Below the pieces are notes generated by a model that did no database searches, was not told the DNA's origin, and worked only from the letters and a program-made list of their open reading frames with translations. Positions 8,104 through 17,427 of a stretch of 64,000 nt of DNA are shown piece by piece. The position numbers and the translations under genes were made by a program. Position 1 is the stretch's first letter; each line of letters opens with the position of its first letter. Location of the stretch: positions 200,846-264,845 of the forward strand of contig JAERST010000005.1 of assembly GCA_016845365.1 (NCBI GenBank), in the 5' to 3' direction. The DNA comes from Methanobacteriota archaeon (lineage in GTDB: Archaea; Thermoplasmatota; Poseidoniia; Poseidoniales; Thalassarchaeaceae).

Positions 8104-9878
8104 TCGACGTAGAAGTATTCGCCGCTCGCCTTCTGCTCGCGGTCCTTACGACTGCCTCGCTTGTTGATGCGCGGGCGGTGTGATTCGTGGTCGCGACGGA
8201 AGGTCACATCGACATCCTCGAGGAAGCGGTTCATTCCCTTGCGAAGTGACATCGGCCCCTGCGCATTGCCGTGTGAACCGCCCACTCCATCAAAGACGAG
8301 AAGTGAGTCGCTGACGATATCGATGAAGTAGATATCGTGGTCGATAACCATCGCCGCTTTCTCATTGCTCTCCATCGTGCGGCGAATCGCCTTCGCAGCC
8401 TCCATTCGAGCGTTCGCATCCAGGTGAGCGCTCGGCTCATCCAGAAGGTAGAGGTCAGCCTCTTTTCCAAGACAAATCGCAATGCTGACCGCCTGCAACT
8501 CCCCTCCAGACAATTTCTTCGCCCGCAATTCAAGCAATTGGTCAACCTGCAGCGGGCGAATCACTTGGGTGTGGAATTCTCCGCTGCGCCACTTGGCACC
8601 GAGTTCGGTATCGAGCCAATCCTGTACGCTGCCATCGAAATCGGTGCTGACGTGTTGGGCCTTGTAGGAGACGCTGGCATCCATCGTGCACCAGCCTTGG
8701 TCGGGCTCCATTTCGCCGGCAATCATTCGAACCATCGTGGTCTTGCCCGTAGCGTTCGGTCCAACGACACCGACGACCTCTGCACTGCGCACCTTCCCTT
8801 CGCCGGTCTTGAGGTGGAAATCGCCCATGGTCTTCTCCATATCGCCCCACGAAAGAATGGGGTCTCCAACCTCTTCTCCGCGGACTCGCCCACGCAAGAA
8901 TTGAATCGGTTTGTCGCGGATCCGCACATTTTCTTCGGGGAGGAATCCATCGAGGTAAGCATTGATTGCGGTCCGCGTCGAGCGTGCTGGAGTGAAGATA
9001 CCGAAGGCAGCACGCTCGCCATAAACCACGTGAAGCAAATCGCAGAGCACATCGAGAATCGCCAAATCGTGCTCGACGACAAGAATCCGCTTTCCGCGCT
9101 CGACGAGCCCTTGGATAATCCGTACCACTCGCATGCGCTCGTGAATGTCGAGATAGGAAGAAGGCTCGTCGAAAAAGTAGACATCCGCCTCCTTCAGCAA
9201 TGTCGCAGCCATCGCCACGCGCTGCAATTCACCACCAGAGAGTTGGCCCAGAGTTCGGTCGAGAATGTGGTCGATGGCCAGCAATTCGGCGTAGTCATCC
9301 AACTCATCTCGGTCATCGACACGCTCGAGTAATTCCCGGGCCTTCCCTGTGAAGATTTTCGGCAATTTATCGATGTACTGCGGCTTTACCGCAATCTTCA
9401 CGCCCTCCTCAGCCACAGTCGTCAGATAATCGCGCAATTCACCGCGCGGGAATGATTCGATAATCTCGGTCCAATCCTTCGAATCGACCGTCCAATCGCC
9501 CAGGTTGGGCCGGAGCGCGCCCGAGAGCAAGTTGATCGCAGTCGACTTACCCATTCCATTCGGTCCGAGAATCCCCACAACTTGCTCCTCACGAGGAGCT
9601 GGCAATCGGAAGAGGCGGAATCCATTCTCACCGTAGCGGTGAGTCATGTCACCATCCAATTCCTCTGGCAAATTTGTGATAATCAGCGCATCGAATGGGC
9701 ACTTATTGACGCAGATTCCACATCCGATACAAAGCGGCTCCGAAACCAGAGGCTTACCACTCGAATCATCGAGCACAATGCACTCGATGCCATTTCGAAC
9801 GGGCGGGCAAAATGCCCAGCATTCTGCATTGCACTTCTTGGGCTGACAGCGGTCTTCGAGCAGAACAGCGACCCTCAT
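8100..9878 (-). CDS. abce1: ABCE1 (Rli1) ribosome-recycling ATPase
   Basis: A 592-residue protein with the complete ABCE1 architecture. The N-terminal iron-sulfur domain has DRCQPKKCNAECWAFCPP and then CIGCGICVNKCPFDA, the two [4Fe-4S] cluster sites. Two nucleotide-binding domains follow: Walker A GPNGMGKST with signature LSGGELQRVA and FFDEPSSYLD, then Walker A GPNATGKTT with LSGGELQAVS and LLDEPSAHLD. ABCE1 splits post-termination 70S ribosomes into subunits in archaea and eukaryotes. Length and motif order are normal and all catalytic residues are present. Its last codons overlap grpE by four bases, an unusual pairing of ribosome recycling with a chaperone cofactor. Confidence 0.97.
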   Translation of the reverse strand: MRVAVLLEDRCQPKKCNAECWAFCPPVRNGIECIVLDDSSGKPLVSEPLCIGCGICVNKCPFDALIITNLPEELDGDMTHRYGENGFRLFRLPAPREEQVVGILGPNGMGKSTAINLLSGALRPNLGDWTVDSKDWTEIIESFPRGELRDYLTTVAEEGVKIAVKPQYIDKLPKIFTGKARELLERVDDRDELDDYAELLAIDHILDRTLGQLSGGELQRVAMAATLLKEADVYFFDEPSSYLDIHERMRVVRIIQGLVERGKRILVVEHDLAILDVLCDLLHVVYGERAAFGIFTPARSTRTAINAYLDGFLPEENVRIRDKPIQFLRGRVRGEEVGDPILSWGDMEKTMGDFHLKTGEGKVRSAEVVGVVGPNATGKTTMVRMIAGEMEPDQGWCTMDASVSYKAQHVSTDFDGSVQDWLDTELGAKWRSGEFHTQVIRPLQVDQLLELRAKKLSGGELQAVSIAICLGKEADLYLLDEPSAHLDANARMEAAKAIRRTMESNEKAAMVIDHDIYFIDIVSDSLLVFDGVGGSHGNAQGPMSLRKGMNRFLEDVDVTFRRDHESHRPRINKRGSRKDREQKASGEYFYVE

Positions 9879-9948
9879 GCATCTCCCTCCTATTTGCTCC
9901 GCCCGATAATCTTCCCTTGAGGCTTGTCCAATGACAGCCGCTTCTCGC

Positions 9949-11244
9949 TCAGACAGCGAGGAAGCGGTAACGCGCGTACACGTAAGCGGCTAGAGAGATT
10001 TTCTCAGCCTTTGAGAGTTGTACGCGCTCAGTGAAAACATCGCCTTCACTCTTGTCGATTTTCTTCAAAATCGACTCGTAAAATGCCATCATCGCCGCGG
10101 GCGAATAACGCGACTGCTTATCGAGCAGAGGCAGCAATTTGAACGCCTTATCGCGATAAGTCTCCGCCCGCGTGATGTATTCATCGACAAATGGCTTCCA
10201 TCCAGGGTGGTCGAGCAGGTCAGCCCCGCTCTTCACATCCTGCTCGCTGATACCATAGCGCGCCAAGTCTTCCATCGGCAGGTAAATCCTGTCGCGCTCG
10301 GCATCTTCAGCGACGTCGCGAATAATATTCGTCAGCTGCATGAAAATCCCCCACGCCTCTGAGAATTCGCGCGCCGCCAGATCATCATACCCATAGATCT
10401 CAATGCAGACCAGTCCGACGGTCGAAGCTACGCGGTAGCAGTAGGAGTAGAGGTCCTCGAAGGTCTCGTAGCGGTTGCGGTGGAAGTCATCCTCCATGCC
10501 GCTAATCATGTCATCAAACAGTTGGCGCGGGATATTGTAGCGACGAATCGTGTCCTTCAAAGCGATGAAAATCGGGTCGGTCGAAGTGATTTGCCCGTAA
10601 GCGGTTGACAGCTTCTTTCGGTAGTAGAAAAGTTGCGACATTCGGTCGTCATAATGGTCGCGAGCAACCACCGGACTACTCCCCGTCAAACGCTCGATAT
10701 CCGCCCTGTACTCCACCGATTCTGGGTCGTCGGAAGAGCCTCCGGGGAATGAATCGACATAGTCTCCATCGGCTATGTCGTCGGCGCGCCGGCAGAAGGC
10801 ATAGTAGGCGCAAATGGCGCGCCGTGCCTCGTCTGGAAGATACTTGAACGAGTGGTAGAAATTACCCGCTTCGATGCGGGTTAATTCCTCGCAGTAATCG
10901 TATGCGGTTTCAATCATGTAGTCGGGCACATCGGATTCCGACCAGATTGCAGCGTCGATGTGCCCGAAGGGGTTCAGAAGTTCTCCTCGGGCGCCGAGAA
11001 CACCCATGAATCGGGCGCCCTCTCGCAGAGTTTCGAGAGCGGTAATCGAGATTGCTCGGGCCGCTTCTCGCGTCATGCCGACGGCTGAGCGGACGACCTC
11101 GATTCCCTCGGGTTGGACGTCTGGATCGACCAAGGAAATGCTCCGCTCGACATCGTACCTAATTCCCGTGGCGGGATCGGTTCGCTGCGCCGGTGACATG
11201 GTATCGCCAGACGCGAGCCCACATGGTTCGCTCTTGAACCTCAC
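9949..11244 (-). CDS. Squalene/phytoene synthase family protein (HpnD/CrtB-like)
   Basis: A 431-residue trans-isoprenyl diphosphate synthase (head-to-head type). After an N-terminal extension of about 110 residues not usual for the family, the catalytic fold begins at GNFYHSFKYLPDEARRAICAYYAFCRRADDIAD, which contains the first Asp-rich motif (DDIAD). The second Asp-rich motif is NIIRDVAEDAERDRIYLP. These metal-binding motifs indicate an active enzyme that condenses two C15 or two C20 diphosphates to presqualene or prephytoene diphosphate. The surrounding genes point to a squalene or carotenoid pathway. Similarity to HpnD/CrtB is stronger than to classical squalene synthase. The product cannot be decided by reading alone. 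Confidence 0.82.
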   Translation of the reverse strand: MRFKSEPCGLASGDTMSPAQRTDPATGIRYDVERSISLVDPDVQPEGIEVVRSAVGMTREAARAISITALETLREGARFMGVLGARGELLNPFGHIDAAIWSESDVPDYMIETAYDYCEELTRIEAGNFYHSFKYLPDEARRAICAYYAFCRRADDIADGDYVDSFPGGSSDDPESVEYRADIERLTGSSPVVARDHYDDRMSQLFYYRKKLSTAYGQITSTDPIFIALKDTIRRYNIPRQLFDDMISGMEDDFHRNRYETFEDLYSYCYRVASTVGLVCIEIYGYDDLAAREFSEAWGIFMQLTNIIRDVAEDAERDRIYLPMEDLARYGISEQDVKSGADLLDHPGWKPFVDEYITRAETYRDKAFKLLPLLDKQSRYSPAAMMAFYESILKKIDKSEGDVFTERVQLSKAEKISLAAYVYARYRFLAV

Positions 11245-11321
11245 CCTCGCACGCGTGCAGGCCGCTTCAGCGGCCTTGAGGGCTCGACGTGGTTGGGGGG
11301 CCGCATGTTCGGAGGTCTAGT

Positions 11322-12362
11322 CTAAACGCCGGAGCGAGCCTTGGTTGCTCCCTTGTCGAGGAGGCGGTCCTCGAGGGGTTTGAATCGCGTGCCGATGGCG
11401 CACAGTACAGCGATTCTCTTGGTTCGGGAGCGGTCGACTTTGATGCGCTCGGCGGAGTCGAGAACATTGCCCGAGCGCAGTAGCGCGAGGGTGTCCAATC
11501 CGATGGCTACCGGGAGCAAAATCGCCAGCCGCAAGTCTCGGTGTTTGCGCGGAATCATGCGGATGTAGCGGATGGCCGCCTCGTAGTGCTCGCAGGCGAG
11601 GTCGAGGTAGCTATCGTAGAGGGGTCGGAATGCCGAGATTGACTCGGGATTCCGTAGGTCTTCGTGGGATAATCCGACTTCGGCAAGTCGTTGACTCGGC
11701 ATGTAGCAACGACCGAGGGCGATATCTGCTGGAATGTCGCGCAGAATATTGGTCATCTGCAGAGCCTTGCCGAAGCGGATGCCGAGGGCGTCGAAGGTGG
11801 AAGTATCCTCAATCGCGCCCTCGAGTTCGTGTAGCAGCGTGACGGCAGTCCAAAATTCACCCACGCTGCCAGCGACGCGGTAGGCATAATCATCCAATTC
11901 CGCGTCGTTATCAAGAGTAGTCAATTCAGAACCCAGCGCCCCAAATCGAACGAGGTCAAGGCGCTGTCCAGAGATGATGATATCTAGACATCGTTGCATC
12001 AATTCTGCATCCTTAGTTGCCATCGAACGATAGGCTGCGATGACAGAATCCAATTCGTCGAGAAGTCTCTTCTCATCTGCATCCTCCTGCATCGCAGCAA
12101 TGCCACTAAGGTCGACGGTTCCCTGCTCGAGTAGCAATTCTTGGTAACCGTCGAGCGCCTCAATCAGAGCCTGAGCATCTTCAGTCTTCGAATCGGCAAT
12201 CGTGTCGGCAAGTCGAGCGAGCAAATAGAGCAGTCCAACCTGGTCACGAACGCTTGAGGGAAGCCTTGCGAGCGTGAGGTGGAATGAGCGTGAGGTGGCT
12301 TTCAGTAAGCCGTCGATGTGGGGGTTGATCACCTGTCCCATCGCTTCACCCGGCCGTGCCAC
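11322..12362 (-). CDS. Squalene synthase-like prenyl condensing enzyme
   Basis: A 346-residue head-to-head prenyl synthase. LLKATSRSFHLTLARLP with LLYLLARLADTIADS gives the substrate-binding region and first Asp-rich motif (DTIAD, about residue 53), and QMTNILRDIPADIALGRCYMP gives the second (about residue 208). The pattern SRSFxLTxxxLP and DTxxD resembles squalene synthases, and it differs clearly from the neighbouring paralogue. It lies between that paralogue (77 bases downstream) and the HpnE-like flavoprotein (60 bases upstream), all on the minus strand and probably cotranscribed. Expected substrate is farnesyl diphosphate, by family inference. A C-terminal hydrophobic segment (AILLPVAIGLDTLALL) could associate with membrane. 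Confidence 0.82.
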   Translation of the reverse strand: MARPGEAMGQVINPHIDGLLKATSRSFHLTLARLPSSVRDQVGLLYLLARLADTIADSKTEDAQALIEALDGYQELLLEQGTVDLSGIAAMQEDADEKRLLDELDSVIAAYRSMATKDAELMQRCLDIIISGQRLDLVRFGALGSELTTLDNDAELDDYAYRVAGSVGEFWTAVTLLHELEGAIEDTSTFDALGIRFGKALQMTNILRDIPADIALGRCYMPSQRLAEVGLSHEDLRNPESISAFRPLYDSYLDLACEHYEAAIRYIRMIPRKHRDLRLAILLPVAIGLDTLALLRSGNVLDSAERIKVDRSRTKRIAVLCAIGTRFKPLEDRLLDKGATKARSGV

Positions 12363-12422
12363 ATTCGCTTCTGTGTTGAGTGCTTCGCAGATTCGCGTTC
12401 CTCTTCGGTGCGTGGATTTTCT

Positions 12423-13904
12423 TCACCACTCCCTCCAACCCTCGGCTCCTCTTCGTGGGGCTTCGGGCCAGTCGGGCCAGGGGTGCTCGTGATTCCAGCC
12501 GGCTAGGTCTTTGTTGGCGTTTTGTTCGAGCAGGGCTGATGCTGCGGTGAGTCCAGCCCTGCTCGCGCCTTCGAGGGTGCTCGGCCAATCTATGTCGATC
12601 CAATCTCCTCCGAGGATTACTCCCTCGCCTGCGTCGAGTGGGTCGGGTCTGAGGCGTTGGGTTCCGGGTCTGAGTTCTGTGCTCGCGCGCGGGATGCGGA
12701 CTACATGGAAGTCGGTAAGTTTGGGGGCGGTTGGGAATGCCGATGCGATTACTCTCTCGTATTCTGTACGGATGAGCTCGTCATCCCACTCTAGGTAGGG
12801 GTCGGCGTTGGCGACTCGTGCGCAAATCCAGTGTCCTGGCAGGCCTGCGCGTTTGCCATCGTCGAGTTGGGTTGAGCGGTCGATTAGTGTCTGGATGAGT
12901 GGTTCATCGACGCAGGTTACGATGTTTGTTCCTTCGGGTAATACTGGGCCTTCATGGAATGCGTGGATGCCGAGCAGTGCTGTGGTTTGCAGTGCGGCGA
13001 GGCGGTCTGCGACCTCGTGGGAGGCGACGCTTGCTCCGGCTCCTGTTAGCAGCCTGGCGGTTGCTGAGATTGGCGTGCAGAGGATGACTTTGGCTGCCGG
13101 GATGAATCCGCTTTGTGTGCTGACCCCAGTGACTTTTGTGTCCTCTCGGAATAGGCCGGTAACTTGTTTGTTGAGTTGCACATCGACTCCTGCGGTTGCG
13201 AGGGTTCGGCGCAGGTTGGGTGCGAGTGCTTCGGTGAGGTCGGTTGTGAATGCGCCGAGGTCGAAGGCGTCGGCTTTGTCGAAGAGCCCTCGTTTGAGGA
13301 GGAAAGTGGCCGCTGCTGCGCTGGCTTCGGATGAGTCAATATTGAGGGCTGTTCGGACGAGCGGGTTCCAAAATCTTGAGATCGCCCGCTCGGTTTGGCC
13401 ATTTTCTTGCAGCCATTCGAGGAAGATCTGTTCGTCGAGGCTTCGTCGATATTGTTCGTCCATCGCTCGAATGGCTTTGACGACTTTTTGCATTGCAATC
13501 TTATCGCCGAGTCCGAGAAAATTGGCATTGAGAATTGATTTTGCGAGGTGGTTTGGTGGCGGTAGGGTGCCTGATTGAATGGTTGAGATTCTACCGCTTT
13601 CGGTTTCGATGAATGAGAGGATCGTCTGCTTCTGGAGTTTGATGACCTCGCGGGCTTCGCAGGTTGCTAATAATTGGAGAAAACGCTCGTCGGAGCGAAA
13701 AATCATCTCGGGGGTGTTATCGATTTGGCGTGAAATTCCTGCAAGTTTGACGCTTGTGTAGCGGCCACCAAGGCCTTCGTTCTCTTCGATGAGTGTGACA
13801 GATTCTCCCCTTCCGGCCAAGGCTAGAGCGCAGGCGCAACCTGCTATTCCTCCACCGACGACGACCACACGAGGCTCATCGGTGACTGAACTATCTCCAC
13901 TCAC
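12423..13904 (-). CDS. hpnE: FAD-dependent HpnE-like (hydroxysqualene dehydroxylase / phytoene-desaturase family) flavoprotein
   Basis: A 493-residue flavin amine-oxidase-fold protein. The dinucleotide-binding motif VVVVGGGIAGCACALALAGRG lies near residues 12-32, with the acidic ribose-binding residue in LIEENEGLGGRYTS. The middle segment LPPPNHLAKSILNANFLGLGDKIA followed by ERAISRFWNPLVRTALN matches HpnE proteins, which have a conserved FWxPLxxxALN element, and the C-terminal WPSTLEGASRAGLTAA is the flavin-binding end. In bacteria HpnE reduces hydroxysqualene to squalene after HpnD and HpnC. Adjacency to two prenyl synthases supports a squalene role; a carotenoid desaturase is the main alternative. 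Confidence 0.8.
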   Translation of the reverse strand: MSGDSSVTDEPRVVVVGGGIAGCACALALAGRGESVTLIEENEGLGGRYTSVKLAGISRQIDNTPEMIFRSDERFLQLLATCEAREVIKLQKQTILSFIETESGRISTIQSGTLPPPNHLAKSILNANFLGLGDKIAMQKVVKAIRAMDEQYRRSLDEQIFLEWLQENGQTERAISRFWNPLVRTALNIDSSEASAAAATFLLKRGLFDKADAFDLGAFTTDLTEALAPNLRRTLATAGVDVQLNKQVTGLFREDTKVTGVSTQSGFIPAAKVILCTPISATARLLTGAGASVASHEVADRLAALQTTALLGIHAFHEGPVLPEGTNIVTCVDEPLIQTLIDRSTQLDDGKRAGLPGHWICARVANADPYLEWDDELIRTEYERVIASAFPTAPKLTDFHVVRIPRASTELRPGTQRLRPDPLDAGEGVILGGDWIDIDWPSTLEGASRAGLTAASALLEQNANKDLAGWNHEHPWPDWPEAPRRGAEGWREW

Positions 13905-14001
13905 GGTGGTCGAGCCGCATGGTCTGGTCTAAGACTCTGCGCGAATTTTTGACGTGGAGAAGTCGGTCTTCAAAGAAGACCGGAATGAGCGGGATGCTCA
14001 A

Positions 14002-14928
14002 TCAGAGTAGTCCCGCTTGCTCGAGCGCGACCTTGAGTACGGCTCCGATTTCTGATGGGTCGCGAGCGATGTGGATTCCTGCCGCCTCGAAAGCAGCGAA
14101 CTTCTCAGCGGCAGTTCCCTTACCGCCGGAGATGATTGCACCCGCGTGTCCCATTCGCTTTCCGGGCGGTGCGGTCGAGCCGGCGACGAAGCCGACGATT
14201 GGCTTGCTCATATTTTCGGCAGCCCATGCCGCAGCATCCTCTTCAGCTGTGCCTCCGATCTCACCAATCATGACGACTGCGACGGTCTGTTCATCGGCTT
14301 CGAAGGCCGAGAGACAATCAATGAATCCGGTGCCATTGACAGGGTCTCCGCCAATCCCGATGCAGGTTGATTGGCCCTCGCCGATACTCATGGTCTGAGC
14401 GACGGCTTCGTAGGTCAGAGTGCCCGACTTCGAGACGACTCCGATTCTCCCCTTTGCGTGGATATGGCCGGGCATGATACCAATCTTGCAACCACCTCCA
14501 TCTCCAGGGGTGATAATTCCAGGGCAGTTCGGTCCGATTAGTCGAATACCGGGTCGGTCGTTGACGTAGGAGACTGCCCGAACCATGTCGAGAGTCGGGA
14601 TTCCTTCAGTAATGCAGACGATTACACCCTCGCCTTTGACTCGGTCGAAGGCGTCTGCCGCCTCCATGATTGCTTCCGCTGCAAAAGGAGGTGGGACGTA
14701 AATCACCGAGGCATCAGCGCCGGTGGCGTTGATCGCTTCTAACATACTGTTGAAAACGGGAACCTCGCGGTCAGCTAATTCGATGGATTGACCGCCTTTT
14801 CCAGGCGTCACTCCACCGACAACATCAGTGCCGTATTCAACCATTTTTTCACCGTGGAAGCGACCTTGGCTTCCAGTGATTCCCTGAATGAGGAGTTTGG
14901 AATCTTCAGCGATCCAGATAGCCATCAC
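14002..14928 (-). CDS. sucD: Succinyl-CoA ligase, alpha subunit
   Basis: A 308-residue CoA-binding and phosphohistidine subunit of succinyl-CoA synthetase in the citric acid cycle. The N-terminal Rossmann CoA domain begins [21 protein letters not shown] and continues [10 protein letters not shown]. The ligase domain contains [25 protein letters not shown], where the His is the phosphorylated active-site residue. The length is normal. The start overlaps the stop of sucC by four bases, so the two subunits are translated in a coupled manner. Two adjacent ATG codons are possible starts and differ by one residue. Confidence 0.96.
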   Translation of the reverse strand: MMAIWIAEDSKLLIQGITGSQGRFHGEKMVEYGTDVVGGVTPGKGGQSIELADREVPVFNSMLEAINATGADASVIYVPPPFAAEAIMEAADAFDRVKGEGVIVCITEGIPTLDMVRAVSYVNDRPGIRLIGPNCPGIITPGDGGGCKIGIMPGHIHAKGRIGVVSKSGTLTYEAVAQTMSIGEGQSTCIGIGGDPVNGTGFIDCLSAFEADEQTVAVVMIGEIGGTAEEDAAAWAAENMSKPIVGFVAGSTAPPGKRMGHAGAIISGGKGTAAEKFAAFEAAGIHIARDPSEIGAVLKVALEQAGLL

Positions 14929-16133
14929 TGACCACCTCCGATGAGTCCGACGATTGCTTCTGCACCTTCGGCCAATGTCTCAACTGAGGTGCATTCAAGG
15001 TCAGAGGCGTCGATGATAGCTCGCCCCTCCTCGAAATTTGTGCCAGACAAGCGAATTACGAGTGGGACTTCCAGCCCCATATTTTCTGAGACGGCGAGGA
15101 CAGCGTTCGCGACGATATCGCAGCGCTGAATCCCTCCGAAGATATTGACGAGAATCCCCTTGACATTCGGGTCCTCAAGGATGATTTCGAAGGCTTCCTG
15201 AACCTTGGCTTCGTCAGCCCCTCCTCCGATGTCGAGGAAATTGGCTGGCTCGCCTCCGTAGAGTTTGATGACATCCATCGTAGCCATCGCCAGCCCCGCG
15301 CCATTGACCAAACAGCCGATGTCTCCGTCCAACTTGACGTACGAAAGTCCCGCCTCATTGGCGCGGGTCTCGGTTGGCTCCTCCTCCGAAAGGTCGCGAA
15401 GGTCGCCCCAATTCTTGTGTCGGAACTCTGCATTTTCATCGAAGCTGACCTTCGCGTCGAGGGCGACGATTTCGTCGTCCTCGGTCCTAACCAACGGATT
15501 GATTTCGACCATTGCGCAATCATTTGCCACAAACAAATCGTAGAGGCTTCCAACCATGCGGAAGAAATCCTTCAGGGCGGCCCCGCTGAGCCCCAGCGCC
15601 ATTCCGAGATTTCGCTTTTGGAAGCCGAGCAATCCAGCCGCTGGGTCAACCCAAACTTTGTGAATAGCTTCAGGAGTATTTTCAGCGACCTCTTCGATAT
15701 CCATGCCGCCCTCGGTCGAGGCCATAATCAGAACCGATTTTTCCTCACGGTCGACCAAGAGTGCGAGGTAGTATTCGTGGGCGATAGCACAGCCGGACTC
15801 GACGTAGAGGTTGCTCACCAACTTGCCAGCTGGTCCAGTCTGTTTTGTCACCAAAATGTGGCCGAGGATGCCGGTAGCGAACTCTTCAACATCCTCGCGT
15901 GAGAAAGCGATTTTTACTCCGCCTTCCATCAGAAGTGTGCCATCGTTGGGGCAGTACAGGTTGCCCTTTCCGCGTCCACCAGCGTGGATTTGGCTCTTTA
16001 CCGCAACCACTTTTGAGCCCAGTGAATCGTATGCTGCAAGCGCTTCTTCGACGCTTTGGCAATGGACGCCGTCGAGCACTTTTACGCCTGCTTCTCGGAA
16101 TAGCTGCTTCCCCTGATACTCGTGGATGTTCAT
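14925..16133 (-). CDS. sucC: Succinyl-CoA ligase, beta subunit
   Basis: A 402-residue ATP-grasp subunit. It opens with [19 protein letters not shown] and has the SHAGGRGKG-type nucleotide loop as [10 protein letters not shown], then [23 protein letters not shown] and the C-terminal CoA-ligase domain with [16 protein letters not shown] and [19 protein letters not shown] or GDP specificity cannot be read. Together with sucD it forms the heteromeric enzyme that makes ATP or GTP from succinyl-CoA. Its upstream region (16134-16356) contains three copies of an 18-bp repeat. Confidence 0.96.
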   Translation of the reverse strand: MNIHEYQGKQLFREAGVKVLDGVHCQSVEEALAAYDSLGSKVVAVKSQIHAGGRGKGNLYCPNDGTLLMEGGVKIAFSREDVEEFATGILGHILVTKQTGPAGKLVSNLYVESGCAIAHEYYLALLVDREEKSVLIMASTEGGMDIEEVAENTPEAIHKVWVDPAAGLLGFQKRNLGMALGLSGAALKDFFRMVGSLYDLFVANDCAMVEINPLVRTEDDEIVALDAKVSFDENAEFRHKNWGDLRDLSEEEPTETRANEAGLSYVKLDGDIGCLVNGAGLAMATMDVIKLYGGEPANFLDIGGGADEAKVQEAFEIILEDPNVKGILVNIFGGIQRCDIVANAVLAVSENMGLEVPLVIRLSGTNFEEGRAIIDASDLECTSVETLAEGAEAIVGLIGGGQ

Positions 16134-16176
16134 GGCGACGCGCCGCCCACTCGCCCCCCGTCTTTGAACGATGCGC

Positions 16177-16267
16177 TAGTTCTCTGTGCCGCTTCGCCTC
16201 GCTTCTGGTCCGGTAGTTCTCCGTGCCGCTTATCACTCTCCCGATGCGTTAGTTCTCCGTGCCGCTT
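16177..16267. repeat. Three near-identical 18-bp direct repeats in the sucC upstream region
   Basis: Copies of TAGTTCTC(T/C)GTGCCGCTT occur at 16177-16194, 16214-16231 and 16250-16267, at 36-37 bp intervals. The first and third are more similar over about 27 bases, since both are preceded by CGATGCG(C/T). The array sits in the 223-bp divergent region between sucC (minus) and the nucleotidyltransferase (plus). The spacing near three and a half helical turns and the position suggest either a regulatory-protein array or a small tandem duplication; three copies with such short spacers do not make a CRISPR. Confidence 0.7.
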
Positions 16268-16356
16268 CAACGCGCTGATGATGCAGAGTGTGGGATGACG
16301 GTGCTCACTCGCCACGGACACGAAGTGCTGAAAGTGGCGAGTGTTTCCGACCGGCC

Positions 16357-17313
16357 ATGGATGTGCTGGTTCTGGCCGGTGGTTTTGGGACGCGGCTTCG
16401 ACCCTTAACTGAGGGTCGGGTGAAGCCGCTGCTTTCGATCCTCGACAAGACTCTGCTTGAGCGAGTTGTCGAGGTCGTCCCTGCTGAGTTGGTTGACCGG
16501 GTTATCGTCGCAGCCGGTTACGGCATCGAGGAGATGCGCGCGTGGGCTGCTGGAACCGACCTGCCGTATGAGGTCGTTTTATCGGTCGAAGAAGAGGCTC
16601 TTGGAACGGGTGGAGCAATCGCCCTCGCGCGTGAGCATATGATTGGGTCTGGCCCGGTCATGGTTCTGAATGGCGATCTTGTTTCCAGTGTTGATGTCGC
16701 TGCCTTGGTCGAGCATCACTCGGCTACTGGTGCTTCTGTGACGCTTTCGCTTTGGGAGGTTGAGGACCCGAGCCGGTTCGGGGTTTGTGATTTGGATTCT
16801 GAGGGGATGATTCGTCGATTTCAGGAAAAGCCGGCTCCGGGGACTGAGTTTTCCAATTTGATTAATGCTGGATGTTATCTTGTTGAGCGCGAGGTTTTGG
16901 CTTCGTTGGGCACGCACAAACACTCGATGGAACGGGAGGTTTTCCCGGGAATTGCCGAGGCTGGTGGGATGGCTGGGCTTGCCTTCGAGGGTTATTTTGT
17001 TGATGCTGGGACTCCTGCTTCTTTTGTCGAAGCGGCTCAGGTTTGTATCGGGGCTGGCCGCTTCGAGACTGGCTCGCGGTGTTGCGAATCTTGGTTTGGT
17101 GATTCTGGGCGTCGGGCCGATGTGACGCGTTCTTCAATTGGTGCTGGGGTTACCTTGGCTGAGGATTGTGTTGTCGTGGACTCTGTGGTTATGGATGGAG
17201 CGAACATCGGTGCGGGGGTTCGCTTGAGCAATTGTATCGTCGGCGAGGGTGCGAGCGTTAGTGCTGGGGCTGAGCTTTCCGGGGCGGTTCTCGGTCACGG
17301 TTCGAGTGTCTGA
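16357..17313 (+). CDS. Sugar-phosphate nucleotidyltransferase with C-terminal left-handed beta-helix
   Basis: A 318-residue NDP-sugar pyrophosphorylase. MDVLVLAGGFGTRLRPLTEGRVKPL gives the G-G-x-G-T-R-L nucleotide loop and the KP substrate lysine, VLNGDL the metal-binding Asp, and INAGCYLVER and FEGYFVDAGTPASF the sugar-binding region. The C-terminus has hexapeptide-type repeats (IGAGVTL, IGAGVRL, VGEGASV, VSAGAEL). Mannose-1-phosphate guanylyltransferase or glucose-1-phosphate nucleotidyltransferase are both possible. The ATG at 16357 is chosen because it begins exactly at the conserved MDVLVLAGG strand; the frame is open upstream to 16288 but that part has no family similarity. It supplies activated sugars for glycan or S-layer glycosylation, by inference. 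Confidence 0.88.
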   Translation: MDVLVLAGGFGTRLRPLTEGRVKPLLSILDKTLLERVVEVVPAELVDRVIVAAGYGIEEMRAWAAGTDLPYEVVLSVEEEALGTGGAIALAREHMIGSGPVMVLNGDLVSSVDVAALVEHHSATGASVTLSLWEVEDPSRFGVCDLDSEGMIRRFQEKPAPGTEFSNLINAGCYLVEREVLASLGTHKHSMEREVFPGIAEAGGMAGLAFEGYFVDAGTPASFVEAAQVCIGAGRFETGSRCCESWFGDSGRRADVTRSSIGAGVTLAEDCVVVDSVVMDGANIGAGVRLSNCIVGEGASVSAGAELSGAVLGHGSSV

Positions 17314-17427
17314 GGCTCTCATCCTTTGATGATGCCACCGCTCGAATATTGCTGTGGCCGAACGCTGGACTATTGCTGTTGCACCTTGCTCGATGTCCGT
17401 CAGCGTCAAAGCGGGACTTCTCCTCGC

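Noticed and set aside
8337-9332. A 331-codon open frame antisense to ABCE1
   Set aside because: It is opposite a strongly conserved gene with intact motifs; such frames arise from codon bias at this GC content.
12808-13578. A 256-codon open frame antisense to the HpnE-like gene
   Set aside because: Shadow of the opposite strand; Ser/Arg/Val-rich with no recognisable domain.
16177-16267. Possible CRISPR array from three spaced repeats
   Set aside because: Only three copies, repeat of 18 bp, spacers of 18-19 bp, no cas genes, and the flanks of copies one and three are alike.
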